64,000 nucleotides of DNA from Lutimaribacter salitolerans (GCF_042677865.1 NZ_JBHUDD010000008.1:1-64000); one strand, 5' to 3'. Numbered from the stretch's first letter, positions 7,587-15,930 are shown. Notes: a model not told the origin generated them from the letters alone. Translations and numbers: made by a program.

Positions 7587-8909
7587 TCACCGTAGCTTGG
7601 GGATTTCCGGGGCGCGCTTGCCCCGGGTCAGCATGGCCGGTGGCACCGGCCCGCCAGTCGCCCAGTCCAGCAATTCGACCGTATGCACGATGGGCACATC
7701 CGTGCCACCGCCGATCTGCATCATGCAGCCGATGTTGCCCGCCGCGATCACATCGGGGTTCCTGGCCTCCAGCGTTTTCACCTTGCGGTCTTTAAGTTGC
7801 GCTGAAATCTTTGGCTGCATCAGGTTGTAGGTGCCTGCACTGCCACAGCACAGGTGGCTATCGGCGGGTTCGACCACGGTGAACCCTGCGCGTTTCAGCA
7901 GATCCTTGGGAAAGGTCTTGATCTGCTGGCCGTGTTGCAGGCTGCATGCGGCGTGATAGGCCACGGTCATCGGGCTGGCCGTTCCCTCGGGCAGGTCCAG
8001 CCGCATCAGCACCTCGCTGACATCCATGGCGATCGCGCTGACCCGCGCGGCCTCCCCGGCCAGCGCCCCTTGCCGGAACATATGCCCGTAATCCTTGACC
8101 GTGGTGCCGCATCCGCTGGTGTTGATCACGATGGCGTCCAGCCCCTGCCCGTCCATCTCGGCCACCCATGCACGGATGTTTTTCGCCGCCGTGGCGTGGC
8201 TTTCATCGGTCTTGCCCATGTGATGGGTCAGCGCCCCGCAGCACCCCGCGCCATCGGCCACCACCACCTCACACCCCAGACGGGTCAGCAGGCGGATGGT
8301 GGCGTCGTTGATATCGGTGTTCAGCGCCTTTTGCGCGCAGCCCGTCATCAGCGCCACGCGCATCTTCCGCTCCGCTGCCGGAGCAAAGGTCTGCGGGTCG
8401 TCGTTGCGTGAAACCGGCGGGATCTGTTTCGGCGCCATCGACAGCATCGCGCGCAGCCGCGCATCGGGGATCAGCGGGGCAAACGGCTTGCCGATCTTGG
8501 CCAGCAGCAGCGCCACGCGAAACCGCATCGGATAGGGCAGGATACGCGCCAGCACCCATCGCAGCGTGCGGTCATGCCAGGGGCGGTCATAATGCTGCTC
8601 GATATACTCGCGCGCGTGATCGACCAGATGCATGTAATGCACGCCGCTGGGGCAGGTCGTCATGCAGGCCAGGCAGGACAGGCAGCGGTCGATATGCTGC
8701 ACCGTCTTTTCATCGGGCTTGCGCCGGTTCTCCAGCATGTCCTTGATCAGGTAGATGCGCCCGCGCGGGCTGTCCAGCTCGTCGCCCAGCACCTGATAGG
8801 TCGGGCAGGTCGCGGTGCAAAAGCCGCAATGCACGCAGGCGCGCAGGATCTCGTTGGAGCGTGCAGTGCCCGGATCGCGCAACTGCTCTTCGGTGAAATG
8901 CGTCTGCAT
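7587..8909 (-). CDS. glcF: Glycolate oxidase iron-sulfur subunit GlcF
   Basis: The 440-residue subunit of glycolate oxidase has two 4Fe-4S motifs: Cys25/28/31/35 (CVHCGFCTATCP) and Cys76/79/82/86 (CLSCLACMTTCP). Two CCG domains follow, marked by GAGCCGALTHH and LCCGSAGTYN. The complex oxidises glycolate to glyoxylate and passes electrons to the respiratory chain. It is the last gene of glcD-glcE-glcF; its ATG shares one base with the glcE stop (TGATG). Length and motifs match the family, with no sign of damage. Confidence 0.95.
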   Translation of the reverse strand: MQTHFTEEQLRDPGTARSNEILRACVHCGFCTATCPTYQVLGDELDSPRGRIYLIKDMLENRRKPDEKTVQHIDRCLSCLACMTTCPSGVHYMHLVDHAREYIEQHYDRPWHDRTLRWVLARILPYPMRFRVALLLAKIGKPFAPLIPDARLRAMLSMAPKQIPPVSRNDDPQTFAPAAERKMRVALMTGCAQKALNTDINDATIRLLTRLGCEVVVADGAGCCGALTHHMGKTDESHATAAKNIRAWVAEMDGQGLDAIVINTSGCGTTVKDYGHMFRQGALAGEAARVSAIAMDVSEVLMRLDLPEGTASPMTVAYHAACSLQHGQQIKTFPKDLLKRAGFTVVEPADSHLCCGSAGTYNLMQPKISAQLKDRKVKTLEARNPDVIAAGNIGCMMQIGGGTDVPIVHTVELLDWATGGPVPPAMLTRGKRAPEIPKLR

Positions 8910-10042
8910 CAGCCCATCATCCCCGGATTCAGAATACCGCGCGGATCGAACCTTGCCCGCAACCCTGCCGACAGCGCCGCCACAGGGGCCGGTTCGGGCT
9001 GGAACACCGACACCGCGTCGCGCAACCCGGCATCGCCCTTGATCAGCGTCACATGCCCGCCGGTCCGCGCCACCTTGGCGCGCAGCGCGTCATGGGTGGC
9101 CTGCGCCTCGCCCGCCGCCTGCCCGATCCACAGCAGCCCGCCGCCCCAGTCCATCTGCACCGTCAGCCCCTCCAGCCCCTCCAGAAACCCCGGTGCTTCG
9201 CTGGCCTTCAGCGACACGCGCCAGACCGCAGCGCAATCGCGCAACGCGACCACATCGCGTATGTCCCGCCACAGATCGCCCGAGGCCGCGTCGCCCATAA
9301 CCTCGGCCTCGCCAAAACGCGAAAGCACGCCCTGCAACCGCTCGGCCCGATAGGCAACCGAGGCCGCCATCCCTTCGATCCGCAGCACAGTCCGCCCCTC
9401 CAGATGCGCCGCCCCCGACACTTCGAACGGCGACCCCAGCGCCGCCCCCATCGCCGCCACAGTGCCGCCCGCATCCAGATCGCACAGGACCAGCGTCGCC
9501 TGCGTCTCGGGCACCGGCAGCACCTTGAAGCTCACCTCGCTCAGGACGCCCAGCGTGCCCCAAGACCCCGCCATCAGCTTGACCAGATCATAGCCGGTGA
9601 CGTTCTTCATCACCCGGCCACCGTTCTTCAGAACCCGCCCCGTGCCATCGACAAACCGCACGCCCAGCAGTGCATCGCGGCAGGCACCCACATGGCTCAC
9701 ACGGCGCGGCCCGCTGACATTGCCCGCCACAACGCCGCCAATCGTGGGCACCCCTTCGGTGCCCAGCAGCGTGCGGTGATCCATCGGCTCGAACGCCAGC
9801 CGCTGCCCCTCGGCGGTCAGCGCCGCCTCGATCTCGGCCATCGGCGTGCCGGCCTGCGCCACCAGTGTCAACGCGCCGGGCTCATAGGCCACGATCCCCG
9901 CCAGCCCCGCCAGCGACAGCCGCTCGCCCGCCCCCGGGTTGCCGACGGGCCGCGTGCCGCCGCCGATGATCCGCAACGGCCCGGTCGCCCCGGCCACGAT
10001 CGCGGCCAGGTCGGCCTCTGTCTTGGGTGTCATCATCTTCAT
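8909..10042 (-). CDS. glcE: Glycolate oxidase FAD-binding subunit GlcE
   Basis: The 377-residue product is the smaller FAD-linked subunit of glycolate oxidase. The N-terminal PCMH-type FAD domain shows IIGGGTRPVGNPG and the conserved TIGGVVAGNVSGPRR, with GRVLKNGGRVMKNVTGYDLVKLMAGSWGTLG further on. The start is uncertain: the sequence begins MKMMTPK, giving possible ATGs at 10042, 10036 and 10033. The first lies inside a copy of the recurrent GGCAAGATGAAG element, and no clear ribosome site precedes any of them. Its stop shares a base with the glcF start. Confidence 0.93.
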   Translation of the reverse strand: MKMMTPKTEADLAAIVAGATGPLRIIGGGTRPVGNPGAGERLSLAGLAGIVAYEPGALTLVAQAGTPMAEIEAALTAEGQRLAFEPMDHRTLLGTEGVPTIGGVVAGNVSGPRRVSHVGACRDALLGVRFVDGTGRVLKNGGRVMKNVTGYDLVKLMAGSWGTLGVLSEVSFKVLPVPETQATLVLCDLDAGGTVAAMGAALGSPFEVSGAAHLEGRTVLRIEGMAASVAYRAERLQGVLSRFGEAEVMGDAASGDLWRDIRDVVALRDCAAVWRVSLKASEAPGFLEGLEGLTVQMDWGGGLLWIGQAAGEAQATHDALRAKVARTGGHVTLIKGDAGLRDAVSVFQPEPAPVAALSAGLRARFDPRGILNPGMMG

Positions 10043-10066
10043 CTTGCCAGGTAAACTCTCGGGGGG
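10037..10066 (-). repeat. recurrent intergenic element, copy 2, overlapping the glcE start
   Basis: Read on the minus strand it runs GAGTTTACCTGGCAAGATGAAG. The ATGAAG at its end is the first candidate start codon plus Lys codon of glcE, so the element reaches into the gene. Confidence 0.65.
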
Positions 10067-10070
10067 TGAA

Positions 10071-10112
10071 TTGGCCGCAAGGCCAAGAGGGGGGCAGACA
10101 GCCCCCCTTTCT
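10071..10112. repeat. Two adjacent hairpins in the glcD-glcE gap
   Basis: TTGGCC-GCAA-GGCCAA (10071-10086) is followed by GGGGGGC-AGACA-GCCCCCC (10089-10107) and TTTCTT on the plus strand. This makes a double stem between glcD and glcE. It could attenuate transcription or stabilise the glcD message. The T-run is on the plus strand, opposite to the operon. Confidence 0.6.
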
Positions 10113-10122
10113 TGCGCACGGG

Positions 10123-11556
10123 TCACGCCGCACGCCGCCCTTCTGACGCCGCCAGCGGAAACACCTTGGCCGGGTTCAGCAGCCAGCCCGGATCGAACAC
10201 ATCCTTCACCGCCATCTGGATATCCAGATCGTCGGGCGCGAACTGATCCACCATCAGGTCGCGTTTCTCGATGCCCACTCCGTGCTCGCCGGTCAGGCAG
10301 CCGCCGACCTCGACGCACAGGCGCAGGATGTCCGCGCCCATCGCCTCGCATTTCTCCAGCTCACCCGGAGTATTGGCGTTGTACAGGATCAACGGGTGCA
10401 TGTTGCCATCACCGGCGTGGAACACATTGCCCACGTCCAATCCATACTGCGCCGACAGCTCGCCGATCCGGCGCAGCACATAGGGCAGTTGGCTGACCGG
10501 AATGGTCCCGTCCAGACACATGTAATCGTTGATCTGCCCCATCGCGCCAAAGGCCGATTTGCGGCCCAGCCAGATGCGCTTGGCCTGATCCTCATCCGCC
10601 GCCTCGCGCAGCTCGACCGGGTTGTGCCGCCGCGCGATGTCGGTGATCAGCGCCAGTTGCGCGTCGATTTCCGCGTCAGAGCCTTCGACCTCGACGATCA
10701 GCAGCGCCTCGCAATCTGGATATCCCGCCTTGGCAAAGGCCTCGGTGGCGCGGATGCAGGGGCGGTCCATGAATTCGATCGCCACCGGCAGCACGCCCGC
10801 CTTGATGATGTCGGACACGACCTGCCCGGCCACCTCGTTGCTGTCATAGCCCATCAGCACGGGCCGCGCGCCTTCGGGCTTTGGCAGGATGCGCAGCGTC
10901 GCTTCGGTCACGACGCCCAACTGCCCCTCCGAGCCGCAGACCAGTCCCAGCAGGTCATACCCGCCTGCGTCCATATGCGCGCCGCCCAGTTCGATCACGG
11001 TGCCGTCCATCATCACCATGGTCACGCCCAGCAGGTTGTTGGTGGTCACGCCGTACTTCAGGCAATGCGCCCCGCCCGAGTTCATCGCGATATTGCCCGC
11101 GATCGCACAGGCCAGTTGCGACGACGGATCGGGCGCGTAAAAGAACCCGTCCGCCTCGACCGCGCCGGTCACGCTCAGGTTGGTGCGCCCTGCCTGCACC
11201 CGGATGGTGCGATTGGCATAGTCGGTGTCCAGCACCGCGTTCATCCGCGCCACACCCAGGATCACGCAATCGGCAGTCGGCAGCGCCCCCCCGGCCAGCG
11301 ATGTGCCCGCCCCGCGCGGCACCACGGGCACGCCCATCTCGTGGCAGATGCGCAACACCTCGGCGACCTCGTCGGTGCTGGATGGCAGAACCGCGCACAG
11401 CGGCTGGCAGCGATAGGCGGTCAGCGCATCGCATTCATAAGCGCGCGTTTCGACGGTTTCATGGATCACCGCCTCGGCGGGCAGGACGCGCAACAAGCGT
11501 TTCACCAGCGCCGGTTTCAGACCAAGTATCGCGTCGTTCGGGGCTGGCATTTCCAT
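10123..11556 (-). CDS. glcD: Glycolate oxidase FAD-linked subunit GlcD
   Basis: The 477-residue catalytic subunit is of the FAD-binding 4/vanillyl-alcohol-oxidase type. Visible are PRGAGTSLAGGAL (FAD phosphate loop), GNIAMNSGGAHCLKYGVT and the C-terminal HAGDGNMHPL and GEHGVGIEKRD blocks of the GlcD/D-lactate dehydrogenase family. GlcE and GlcF downstream make glycolate the likely substrate. The ATG at 11556 is preceded by GGAGGAG; an upstream TTG at 11571 overlaps that ribosome site and is rejected. A 10-base-arm palindrome sits about 20 bases upstream of the start. Confidence 0.95.
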   Translation of the reverse strand: MEMPAPNDAILGLKPALVKRLLRVLPAEAVIHETVETRAYECDALTAYRCQPLCAVLPSSTDEVAEVLRICHEMGVPVVPRGAGTSLAGGALPTADCVILGVARMNAVLDTDYANRTIRVQAGRTNLSVTGAVEADGFFYAPDPSSQLACAIAGNIAMNSGGAHCLKYGVTTNNLLGVTMVMMDGTVIELGGAHMDAGGYDLLGLVCGSEGQLGVVTEATLRILPKPEGARPVLMGYDSNEVAGQVVSDIIKAGVLPVAIEFMDRPCIRATEAFAKAGYPDCEALLIVEVEGSDAEIDAQLALITDIARRHNPVELREAADEDQAKRIWLGRKSAFGAMGQINDYMCLDGTIPVSQLPYVLRRIGELSAQYGLDVGNVFHAGDGNMHPLILYNANTPGELEKCEAMGADILRLCVEVGGCLTGEHGVGIEKRDLMVDQFAPDDLDIQMAVKDVFDPGWLLNPAKVFPLAASEGRRAA

Positions 11557-11575
11557 GGCTGTCTCCTCCAACCGG

Positions 11576-11604
11576 GCAATTGGTCAGATTTCTAGACCAA
11601 TTGC
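11576..11604. promoter_or_regulatory. Palindromic operator upstream of glcD
   Basis: Perfect arms GCAATTGGTC (11576-11585) and GACCAATTGC (11595-11604) are separated by nine bases. The TTGGTC/GACCAA half-sites resemble those bound by GntR-family regulators of the FadR subfamily, which includes GlcC and LldR. It lies in the glcD/DUF599 divergent gap, immediately upstream of the glcD ribosome site. Confidence 0.7.
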
Positions 11605-11700
11605 GGGATTCGCACAAGCCACCCGCATGCGACCTTGCGCCAGCCCCCGCAAATCGGCAGGACATATGTGACCACGGATCAAAAGGGGCGACCGCGACCG

Positions 11701-12420
11701 ATGAGCGACATGCTCGACCTTCTTGGCCTGTTCGCCGTACTGGACATGATCGCGGTCGCCGCGCTCATCACGGGCTGGCTGGCCATCGGCTGGATCATCG
11801 AACATCCGCCTGCAAGCCGCCCCTCGGTGTCCCGGCTGATGGCGCGCTATCGCCGCGACTGGATGCATGTGATGATCACCCGCCAGCCGCGCATCTTCGA
11901 TGCGCAGGCGCTTGGCACGCTGCGGCAGGGCACCTCGTTCTTTGCCTCGGCCACGATGATCGCCACCGGCGGCGCGCTGGCCCTGATCGGCAATGCCGAG
12001 CAGTTGCAGGGGTTGGCGCAGGATCTGACCCTCGATACCGACCCGCGCATCGTGTGGGAGGTCAAGCTGCTGCTGACGATCTTTTTTCTGGCCAATGCCT
12101 TTCTGAAATTCGTCTGGTCGCACCGGCTGTTCGGCTACTGCCTCGTGCTGATGGCATCGGTCCCGAATGACCCCGAGGATCCGCAGGCGATCCCGCGCGC
12201 CGATCAGGCGGCCGAGATCAACATCACTGCCGTGCGCGGCTTCAACCGCGGGCTGCGCGCGATCTATTTCGCGCTTGGCTCGACCGCCTGGATGCTGGGC
12301 GCGGTGCCGCTGCTGCTGGCCACGGCGGTCACCCTTGGCGTGCTGTGGCGGCGCGAGTTCGCATCGCAATCGCGCGCGGTGCTGCTGCGCGACACGTTCC
12401 CGACCGACACACCAACGTGA
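11701..12420 (+). CDS. DUF599 family membrane protein
   Basis: The 239-residue DUF599 protein has about four hydrophobic segments (around residues 9-33, 85-105, 120-145 and 205-230). It has the conserved RRDWMHVMITRQPRIFDAQ and GTSFFASATMIATGG blocks after the first segment. Function is unknown. The ATG at 11701 is the first good start before the first membrane segment; the ribosome site is weak. The gene is divergent from glcD. The last codons and stop are part of a 16-base tandem duplication. Confidence 0.85.
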   Translation: MSDMLDLLGLFAVLDMIAVAALITGWLAIGWIIEHPPASRPSVSRLMARYRRDWMHVMITRQPRIFDAQALGTLRQGTSFFASATMIATGGALALIGNAEQLQGLAQDLTLDTDPRIVWEVKLLLTIFFLANAFLKFVWSHRLFGYCLVLMASVPNDPEDPQAIPRADQAAEINITAVRGFNRGLRAIYFALGSTAWMLGAVPLLLATAVTLGVLWRREFASQSRAVLLRDTFPTDTPT

Positions 12421-12445
12421 TGGTGCATTAACGTGATGGTGCATT
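12414..12445. repeat. 16-base perfect tandem duplication over the DUF599 stop
   Basis: AACGTGATGGTGCATT occurs twice in a row, at 12414-12429 and 12430-12445. The first copy contains the DUF599 stop codon (12418-12420). The second copy lies just upstream of the next gene. Confidence 0.9.
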
Positions 12446-12471
12446 CCGGCCCCGACTTGGTAAGCAGGTGC

Positions 12472-12837
12472 ATGATCCGATTCCTTTTACCCTTGGTCCT
12501 TGCCCTTGCCGCCCCATCGGCGCAGGCAGATCCCCCCGTGATAGAACAGGCCGAGGCCAGCCGCAGCGGCATGGGCTGGCGGTTCGATGTCACCCTGCGC
12601 CACCCTGATACCGGCTGGGATCACTATGCCGACGCGTGGGAGGTTCTGACCCCCGACGGCACCCGCCTTGGCATCCGCAAGCTGATGCACCCGCATGAGA
12701 CGGAACAACCGTTCACCCGGTCCCTGTCGAGCGTGATGGTGCCCGATGGTCTGCGCAAGGTGGTGATCCGTGCGCGCTGTTCGGTCGATGGCTGGTCGGA
12801 TCAGACGGTTACCCTGTCGCTCAGCCCCGGGGGCTGA
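12472..12837 (+). CDS. Small exported protein of unknown function
   Basis: The 121-residue product has a clear signal peptide (MIRFLLPLVLALAAPSAQA) and one compact domain rich in beta-prone residues. It contains TGWDHYADAWEVLTPDGTRLGIR and MHPHETEQPFTRSLSSV. I do not recognise a named family beyond conserved periplasmic proteins of this lineage. The ATG at 12472 sits at the signal peptide. It follows the DUF599 gene by 51 bases and could be co-transcribed with it. Confidence 0.75.
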   Translation: MIRFLLPLVLALAAPSAQADPPVIEQAEASRSGMGWRFDVTLRHPDTGWDHYADAWEVLTPDGTRLGIRKLMHPHETEQPFTRSLSSVMVPDGLRKVVIRARCSVDGWSDQTVTLSLSPGG

Positions 12838-13086
12838 TCACCTCTTCTTGTTCCTGGCCACATAGGTCTGCCAAAGCCAGATCAGCAGCAACGCGCCCAA
12901 CACGGCCCCGATCAGCCCGCCGAAGATGCCAAGGATCGCCAGCGCGAACTGCAGCACAATCCCGCCCACCAGCGCCCCCGCGATGCCGATGGCAACGGTG
13001 GTCAGGATGTCCACCTCGATCCGCATCAGCCGCGTGGCCAGAAATCCCGCCGCCGCGCCGATGATGACCAGAAAAACAACGCTCAT
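12838..13086 (-). CDS. GlsB/YeaQ/YmgE-type (transglycosylase-associated) small membrane protein
   Basis: The 82-residue product has three hydrophobic glycine-rich segments (FLVIIGAAAGFLATRLM, TTVAIGIAGALVGGIVLQF, GLIGAVLGALLLIWLW) as in the transglycosylase-associated family. Such proteins are often stress-induced; the biochemical function is unknown. GGGAGTG precedes the ATG at 13086. It is the last gene downstream of fmt, 11 bases after a second small membrane protein gene. The stop abuts the stop of the converging gene. Confidence 0.8.
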   Translation of the reverse strand: MSVVFLVIIGAAAGFLATRLMRIEVDILTTVAIGIAGALVGGIVLQFALAILGIFGGLIGAVLGALLLIWLWQTYVARNKKR

Positions 13087-13097
13087 GCTCGCACTCC

Positions 13098-13334
13098 CTA
13101 TCTGCGCCAATGGGTCGGCACGATGATCAGCGCCCCGATCGACGACAGGATCGCATCCACACCTGCACTGCCGAATTTCAGCCCGAACATGATCCGCACG
13201 AAATAGAACAGGAACGCACCGCCCACACAGATGATGATGGATTGCAGGTAACCGTTGTGTGTAAACCCGGTCTTTTCGGCCAGATACCCCACGATGCCTG
13301 CGATCACCACCGTGCCCATCAGCGTCGGAAACAT
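13098..13334 (-). CDS. Small two- to three-helix membrane protein
   Basis: The 78-residue product is almost entirely hydrophobic segments: MGTVVIAGIVGYLAEKTGF, LQSIIICVGGAFLFYFVRIMFG and VDAILSSIGALIIVPT. It resembles the transglycosylase-associated family encoded just downstream, but is more divergent. GGGAGAG upstream supports the ATG at 13334. It begins four bases after the fmt stop, so the two small membrane proteins are probably co-expressed with the formylation genes. Confidence 0.7.
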   Translation of the reverse strand: MFPTLMGTVVIAGIVGYLAEKTGFTHNGYLQSIIICVGGAFLFYFVRIMFGLKFGSAGVDAILSSIGALIIVPTHWRR

Positions 13335-13338
13335 CGCC

Positions 13339-14250
13339 TCACTCTCCCAGTCTGGTGCCCTCAGGCACGGCCATTCCGCGCAGGGCTTCGCCCGCATCCT
13401 GCGCCGACCGGCCCGCCCGCTGCAGCCGCGTGATCTGCACCGCGCCGTCCCCGCAGGCGATGCGCAGCGCGTCATCCAGCGCCACGCCCGCGTCACCCTG
13501 ACCGGGCACCAGCCGGCTGGCAAGGCATTTTACCCGCTCTCCGGCGATCAGCGTCCAGGCCCCGGGAAAGGGCGACAGCCCGCGGATCTGCCGGTCAACC
13601 TGATGGGCCGGCAAACCCCAGTCGATCACCGCCTCGGCCTTGTCGATCTTGGCGGCATAGGTCACGCCTTCCTCGGGCTGCGCCTCCGGCACCAGCCCGT
13701 CGAGCCGCGCCAGCGCGTCAACGATCAGCCGCGCACCCATCACGCTCAACCGGTCATGCAACGCGCCCGTCGTCTCCTCGGCCCCGATCGCCGTGGCCTC
13801 GCGCAGCAGCACCGGCCCGGTGTCCAGCCCCGCCTCCATCTGCATGATGCAGATGCCGGTTTCCGCATCCCCCGCCAGGATCGCGCGATGGATCGGCGCC
13901 GCCCCGCGCCAGCGCGGCAGCAACGAGGCATGGATATTCAGACACCCCCGCGAGGGCGCGTCAAGCACCGCCTGCGGCAGGATCAGGCCATAGGCCACCA
14001 CCACCGCCACCTCGGCATCCCATGCGGCAAACTCCGCCTGCGCCTCCGCCCCTTTCAGGCTGACGGGATCGCGCACTTCAAGACCCAGCTCCAGCGCACG
14101 AGCATGCACCGGCGTGGGCCGGTCCTTCTTGCCCCGCCCCGCAGGGCGCGGCGGCTGGCAATAGACCGCCGCCACCTCGTGCCCCGCCTGCACCAGCGCA
14201 TCCAGCACCGGCACCGAAAAAGCGGGCGTCCCCATGAAGATCACGCGCAT
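13339..14250 (-). CDS. fmt: Methionyl-tRNA formyltransferase
   Basis: The 303-residue enzyme formylates initiator Met-tRNA using 10-formyl-tetrahydrofolate. Key signatures are MRVIFMGTPAFSVPVL at the N-terminus, the NIHASLLPRWRGAAPI active-site block and the C-terminal tRNA-binding domain. GAGAGGAAA precedes the ATG at 14250. It lies downstream of three deformylase-like genes on the same strand, separated from the last by an 88-base hairpin-containing gap. This couples addition and removal of the formyl group in one locus. Confidence 0.96.
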   Translation of the reverse strand: MRVIFMGTPAFSVPVLDALVQAGHEVAAVYCQPPRPAGRGKKDRPTPVHARALELGLEVRDPVSLKGAEAQAEFAAWDAEVAVVVAYGLILPQAVLDAPSRGCLNIHASLLPRWRGAAPIHRAILAGDAETGICIMQMEAGLDTGPVLLREATAIGAEETTGALHDRLSVMGARLIVDALARLDGLVPEAQPEEGVTYAAKIDKAEAVIDWGLPAHQVDRQIRGLSPFPGAWTLIAGERVKCLASRLVPGQGDAGVALDDALRIACGDGAVQITRLQRAGRSAQDAGEALRGMAVPEGTRLGE

Positions 14251-14278
14251 CGGTGTTTCCTCTCTCCGCAAATATCCC

Positions 14279-14309
14279 GGGGAGCGCGAGGGGCTGGCCC
14301 CTCGCTCCC
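14279..14309. repeat. Imperfect hairpin in the def-fmt gap
   Basis: GGGGAGCGCGAGGGGC and GCCCCTCGCTCCC pair around a two-base loop, with a two-base bulge on the left arm. The flanking CAAATATCCC resembles repetitive intergenic sequence familiar from roseobacter genomes. No T-run follows on the fmt strand. Confidence 0.6.
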
Positions 14310-14338
14310 GCAGGACGCCACAGGTGCGCCGCGCGCGG

Positions 14339-14836
14339 TCATCGCCCCCCCTTGCGGGCCTTGCGCAGCAGCATGTCACGTTTCATCTTGCTCAGCCGGT
14401 CGAAATACATCCGGCCGTCCAGATGATCGATCTGATGCTGCACCGAAGTCGCCCACAGGCCCACGAAATCGCGCTCTTCCACCGCACCATCAGCGTTCAG
14501 AAACCGCACCGTCACGGCGCGCGGGCGGCTGATGCGGGCATGCACACCCGGCAGGTTTGGGCTGGCCTCGTCATGGTCGCGCAGCTGCACGCTGGCGTGC
14601 AGGATCTCGGGGTTGGCCATGCGCACCACCTGCCCGCGCGCCTCGCTGGCATCCACAACCGCCAGCCGCAGCATCACACCGATCTGCGGCGCGGCCAGAC
14701 CAACGCCGGGCATCGCCTCCATCGTGTCGATCATGTCGGTCCAGATCGCGCGTATCTCATCTGTGATCCCGGCAACCTCGGCGACTGGGGTGCGCAGCCG
14801 CTTGTCCGGCCAGGGGATGCAGGGCCGTACCGTCAC
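14339..14836 (-). CDS. Peptide deformylase-like protein lacking catalytic residues (third of three)
   Basis: The 165-residue product keeps the deformylase fold and motif 1 (GVGLAAPQ, 44-51). Motif 2 (EGCLS) is replaced by EASPNLPGV (90-98), removing the metal-binding Cys. Motif 3 reads HQIDH (134-138) instead of HEIDH, so the catalytic Glu is Gln. By established PDF chemistry it should not deformylate. The frame is intact and full length, arguing against a simple pseudogene. It starts with GTG overlapping the upstream stop (GTGA), so its translation is coupled to the active-looking copy. It may be a regulatory or ribosome-binding paralogue. Confidence 0.85.
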   Translation of the reverse strand: MTVRPCIPWPDKRLRTPVAEVAGITDEIRAIWTDMIDTMEAMPGVGLAAPQIGVMLRLAVVDASEARGQVVRMANPEILHASVQLRDHDEASPNLPGVHARISRPRAVTVRFLNADGAVEERDFVGLWATSVQHQIDHLDGRMYFDRLSKMKRDMLLRKARKGGR

Positions 14837-15324
14837 GCCAGATACTCCGCCTCCAGCGCGGCGCGGGTCTGCGCATCCAGCCGGTCAAAGGTCACGCGCC
14901 CGTCCAGATGGTCGAATTCGTGCTGGGCGCAGCGCGCCTCGAACCCGTCGAACCGCTGCTCCTGCACCGTGCCAGTCAGGTCGGTCCAGCGCAGCACGAT
15001 CCACTCGGGCCGCGAGACCGCAGCCAGCACGCCGGGGATCGACAGGCACCCCTCGTCGCCCGTGGAAGCCTGATCCGACGCTTCGATGATCTGCGGGTTG
15101 ATGCAGACCACCGGCGTCATGTCGCCGTCTTTCCAGCCGCAATCCATCACGAACAGCCGCTTCATCACCCCCACCTGCGGCGCGGCCAGCCCCCGGCCAA
15201 GCGCATCATACATGGTCTCGAACATATCCGTGACCAGTTGTTCGACATCTTCACCCGATGCCACCGGATCGCAGGTCTGCGACAGCCGCGGATCGGGCCA
15301 GCGCAGGATCTCCAGCAGGCTCAT
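14833..15324 (-). CDS. def: Peptide deformylase (second of three tandem copies)
   Basis: The 163-residue product has motif 1 as GRGLAAPQ (43-50), motif 2 EGCLSIPG (91-98) with the Cys ligand, and motif 3 HEFDH (135-139) with both His ligands and catalytic Glu. All residues needed for removing formyl from nascent chains are present. Motif 1 has Arg where Val or Ile is usual (GxGLAAxQ still holds). The ATG overlaps the upstream def stop (ATGA) and its own stop overlaps the degenerate copy. It may have different substrate preference from the first copy. Confidence 0.9.
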   Translation of the reverse strand: MSLLEILRWPDPRLSQTCDPVASGEDVEQLVTDMFETMYDALGRGLAAPQVGVMKRLFVMDCGWKDGDMTPVVCINPQIIEASDQASTGDEGCLSIPGVLAAVSRPEWIVLRWTDLTGTVQEQRFDGFEARCAQHEFDHLDGRVTFDRLDAQTRAALEAEYLA

Positions 15325-15839
15325 GCCCGCGCCTTTTCACGCTTGAGCTTGACCATCTTGCGGGTGATCATCTGCCGTCGCAGCGGCTTGAGGTAATCGA
15401 TGAACAGCTTGCCATCCAGATGGTCGATCTCGTGCTGTACGCAGGTCGCCCAGAGGCCCGCGAAATCCTCTTGCTGTTCGGTGCCATTGCGGTCGATCCA
15501 GCGCACAGTCACCTCGGCGGGGCGGGTCACCTCGGCATACTGGTCGGGGATCGACAGGCAGCCTTCTTCGTAAACATTGGTGTCATCCGAACTGGCGATC
15601 ACTTCGGGGTTGAACATGATCAGCGGGCGGGGGGCCTCGGTCTCGTCCTTGACGCAATCCAGCACGATCAGACGCTCGGTCACGCCGACCTGTGGCGCGG
15701 CGAGGCCGATGCCCGGCGCGTCATACATGGTTTCCAGCATGTCATCGGCCAGCACGCGCAGCCCGTCCGACAGGTCGGTCACGGGCGCGCACAGCTTTTT
15801 CAACCGCGGGTCGGGGTGGATCAGGATCGGCCTTTTCAT
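15321..15839 (-). CDS. def: Peptide deformylase (first of three tandem copies)
   Basis: The 172-residue canonical deformylase has GIGLAAPQVG (43-52), EGCLSIPDQ (92-100) and HEIDHLDG (136-143). The N-terminus MKRPILIHPDPRL is as in housekeeping Def proteins. It is probably the main deformylase, working with Fmt encoded downstream. The ATG at 15839 was chosen over an upstream extension that lacks family similarity. It is first in the run def-def-def-like-fmt. Confidence 0.95.
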   Translation of the reverse strand: MKRPILIHPDPRLKKLCAPVTDLSDGLRVLADDMLETMYDAPGIGLAAPQVGVTERLIVLDCVKDETEAPRPLIMFNPEVIASSDDTNVYEEGCLSIPDQYAEVTRPAEVTVRWIDRNGTEQQEDFAGLWATCVQHEIDHLDGKLFIDYLKPLRRQMITRKMVKLKREKARA

Positions 15840-15930
15840 GGCAGCGGATTTAGGCCAAGACCCATGGGCGTGCAATGGGCCATTGTTTCACGGCTTTCCG
15901 CAGCATGCGGCACGAACCCAGCAAACTTTC

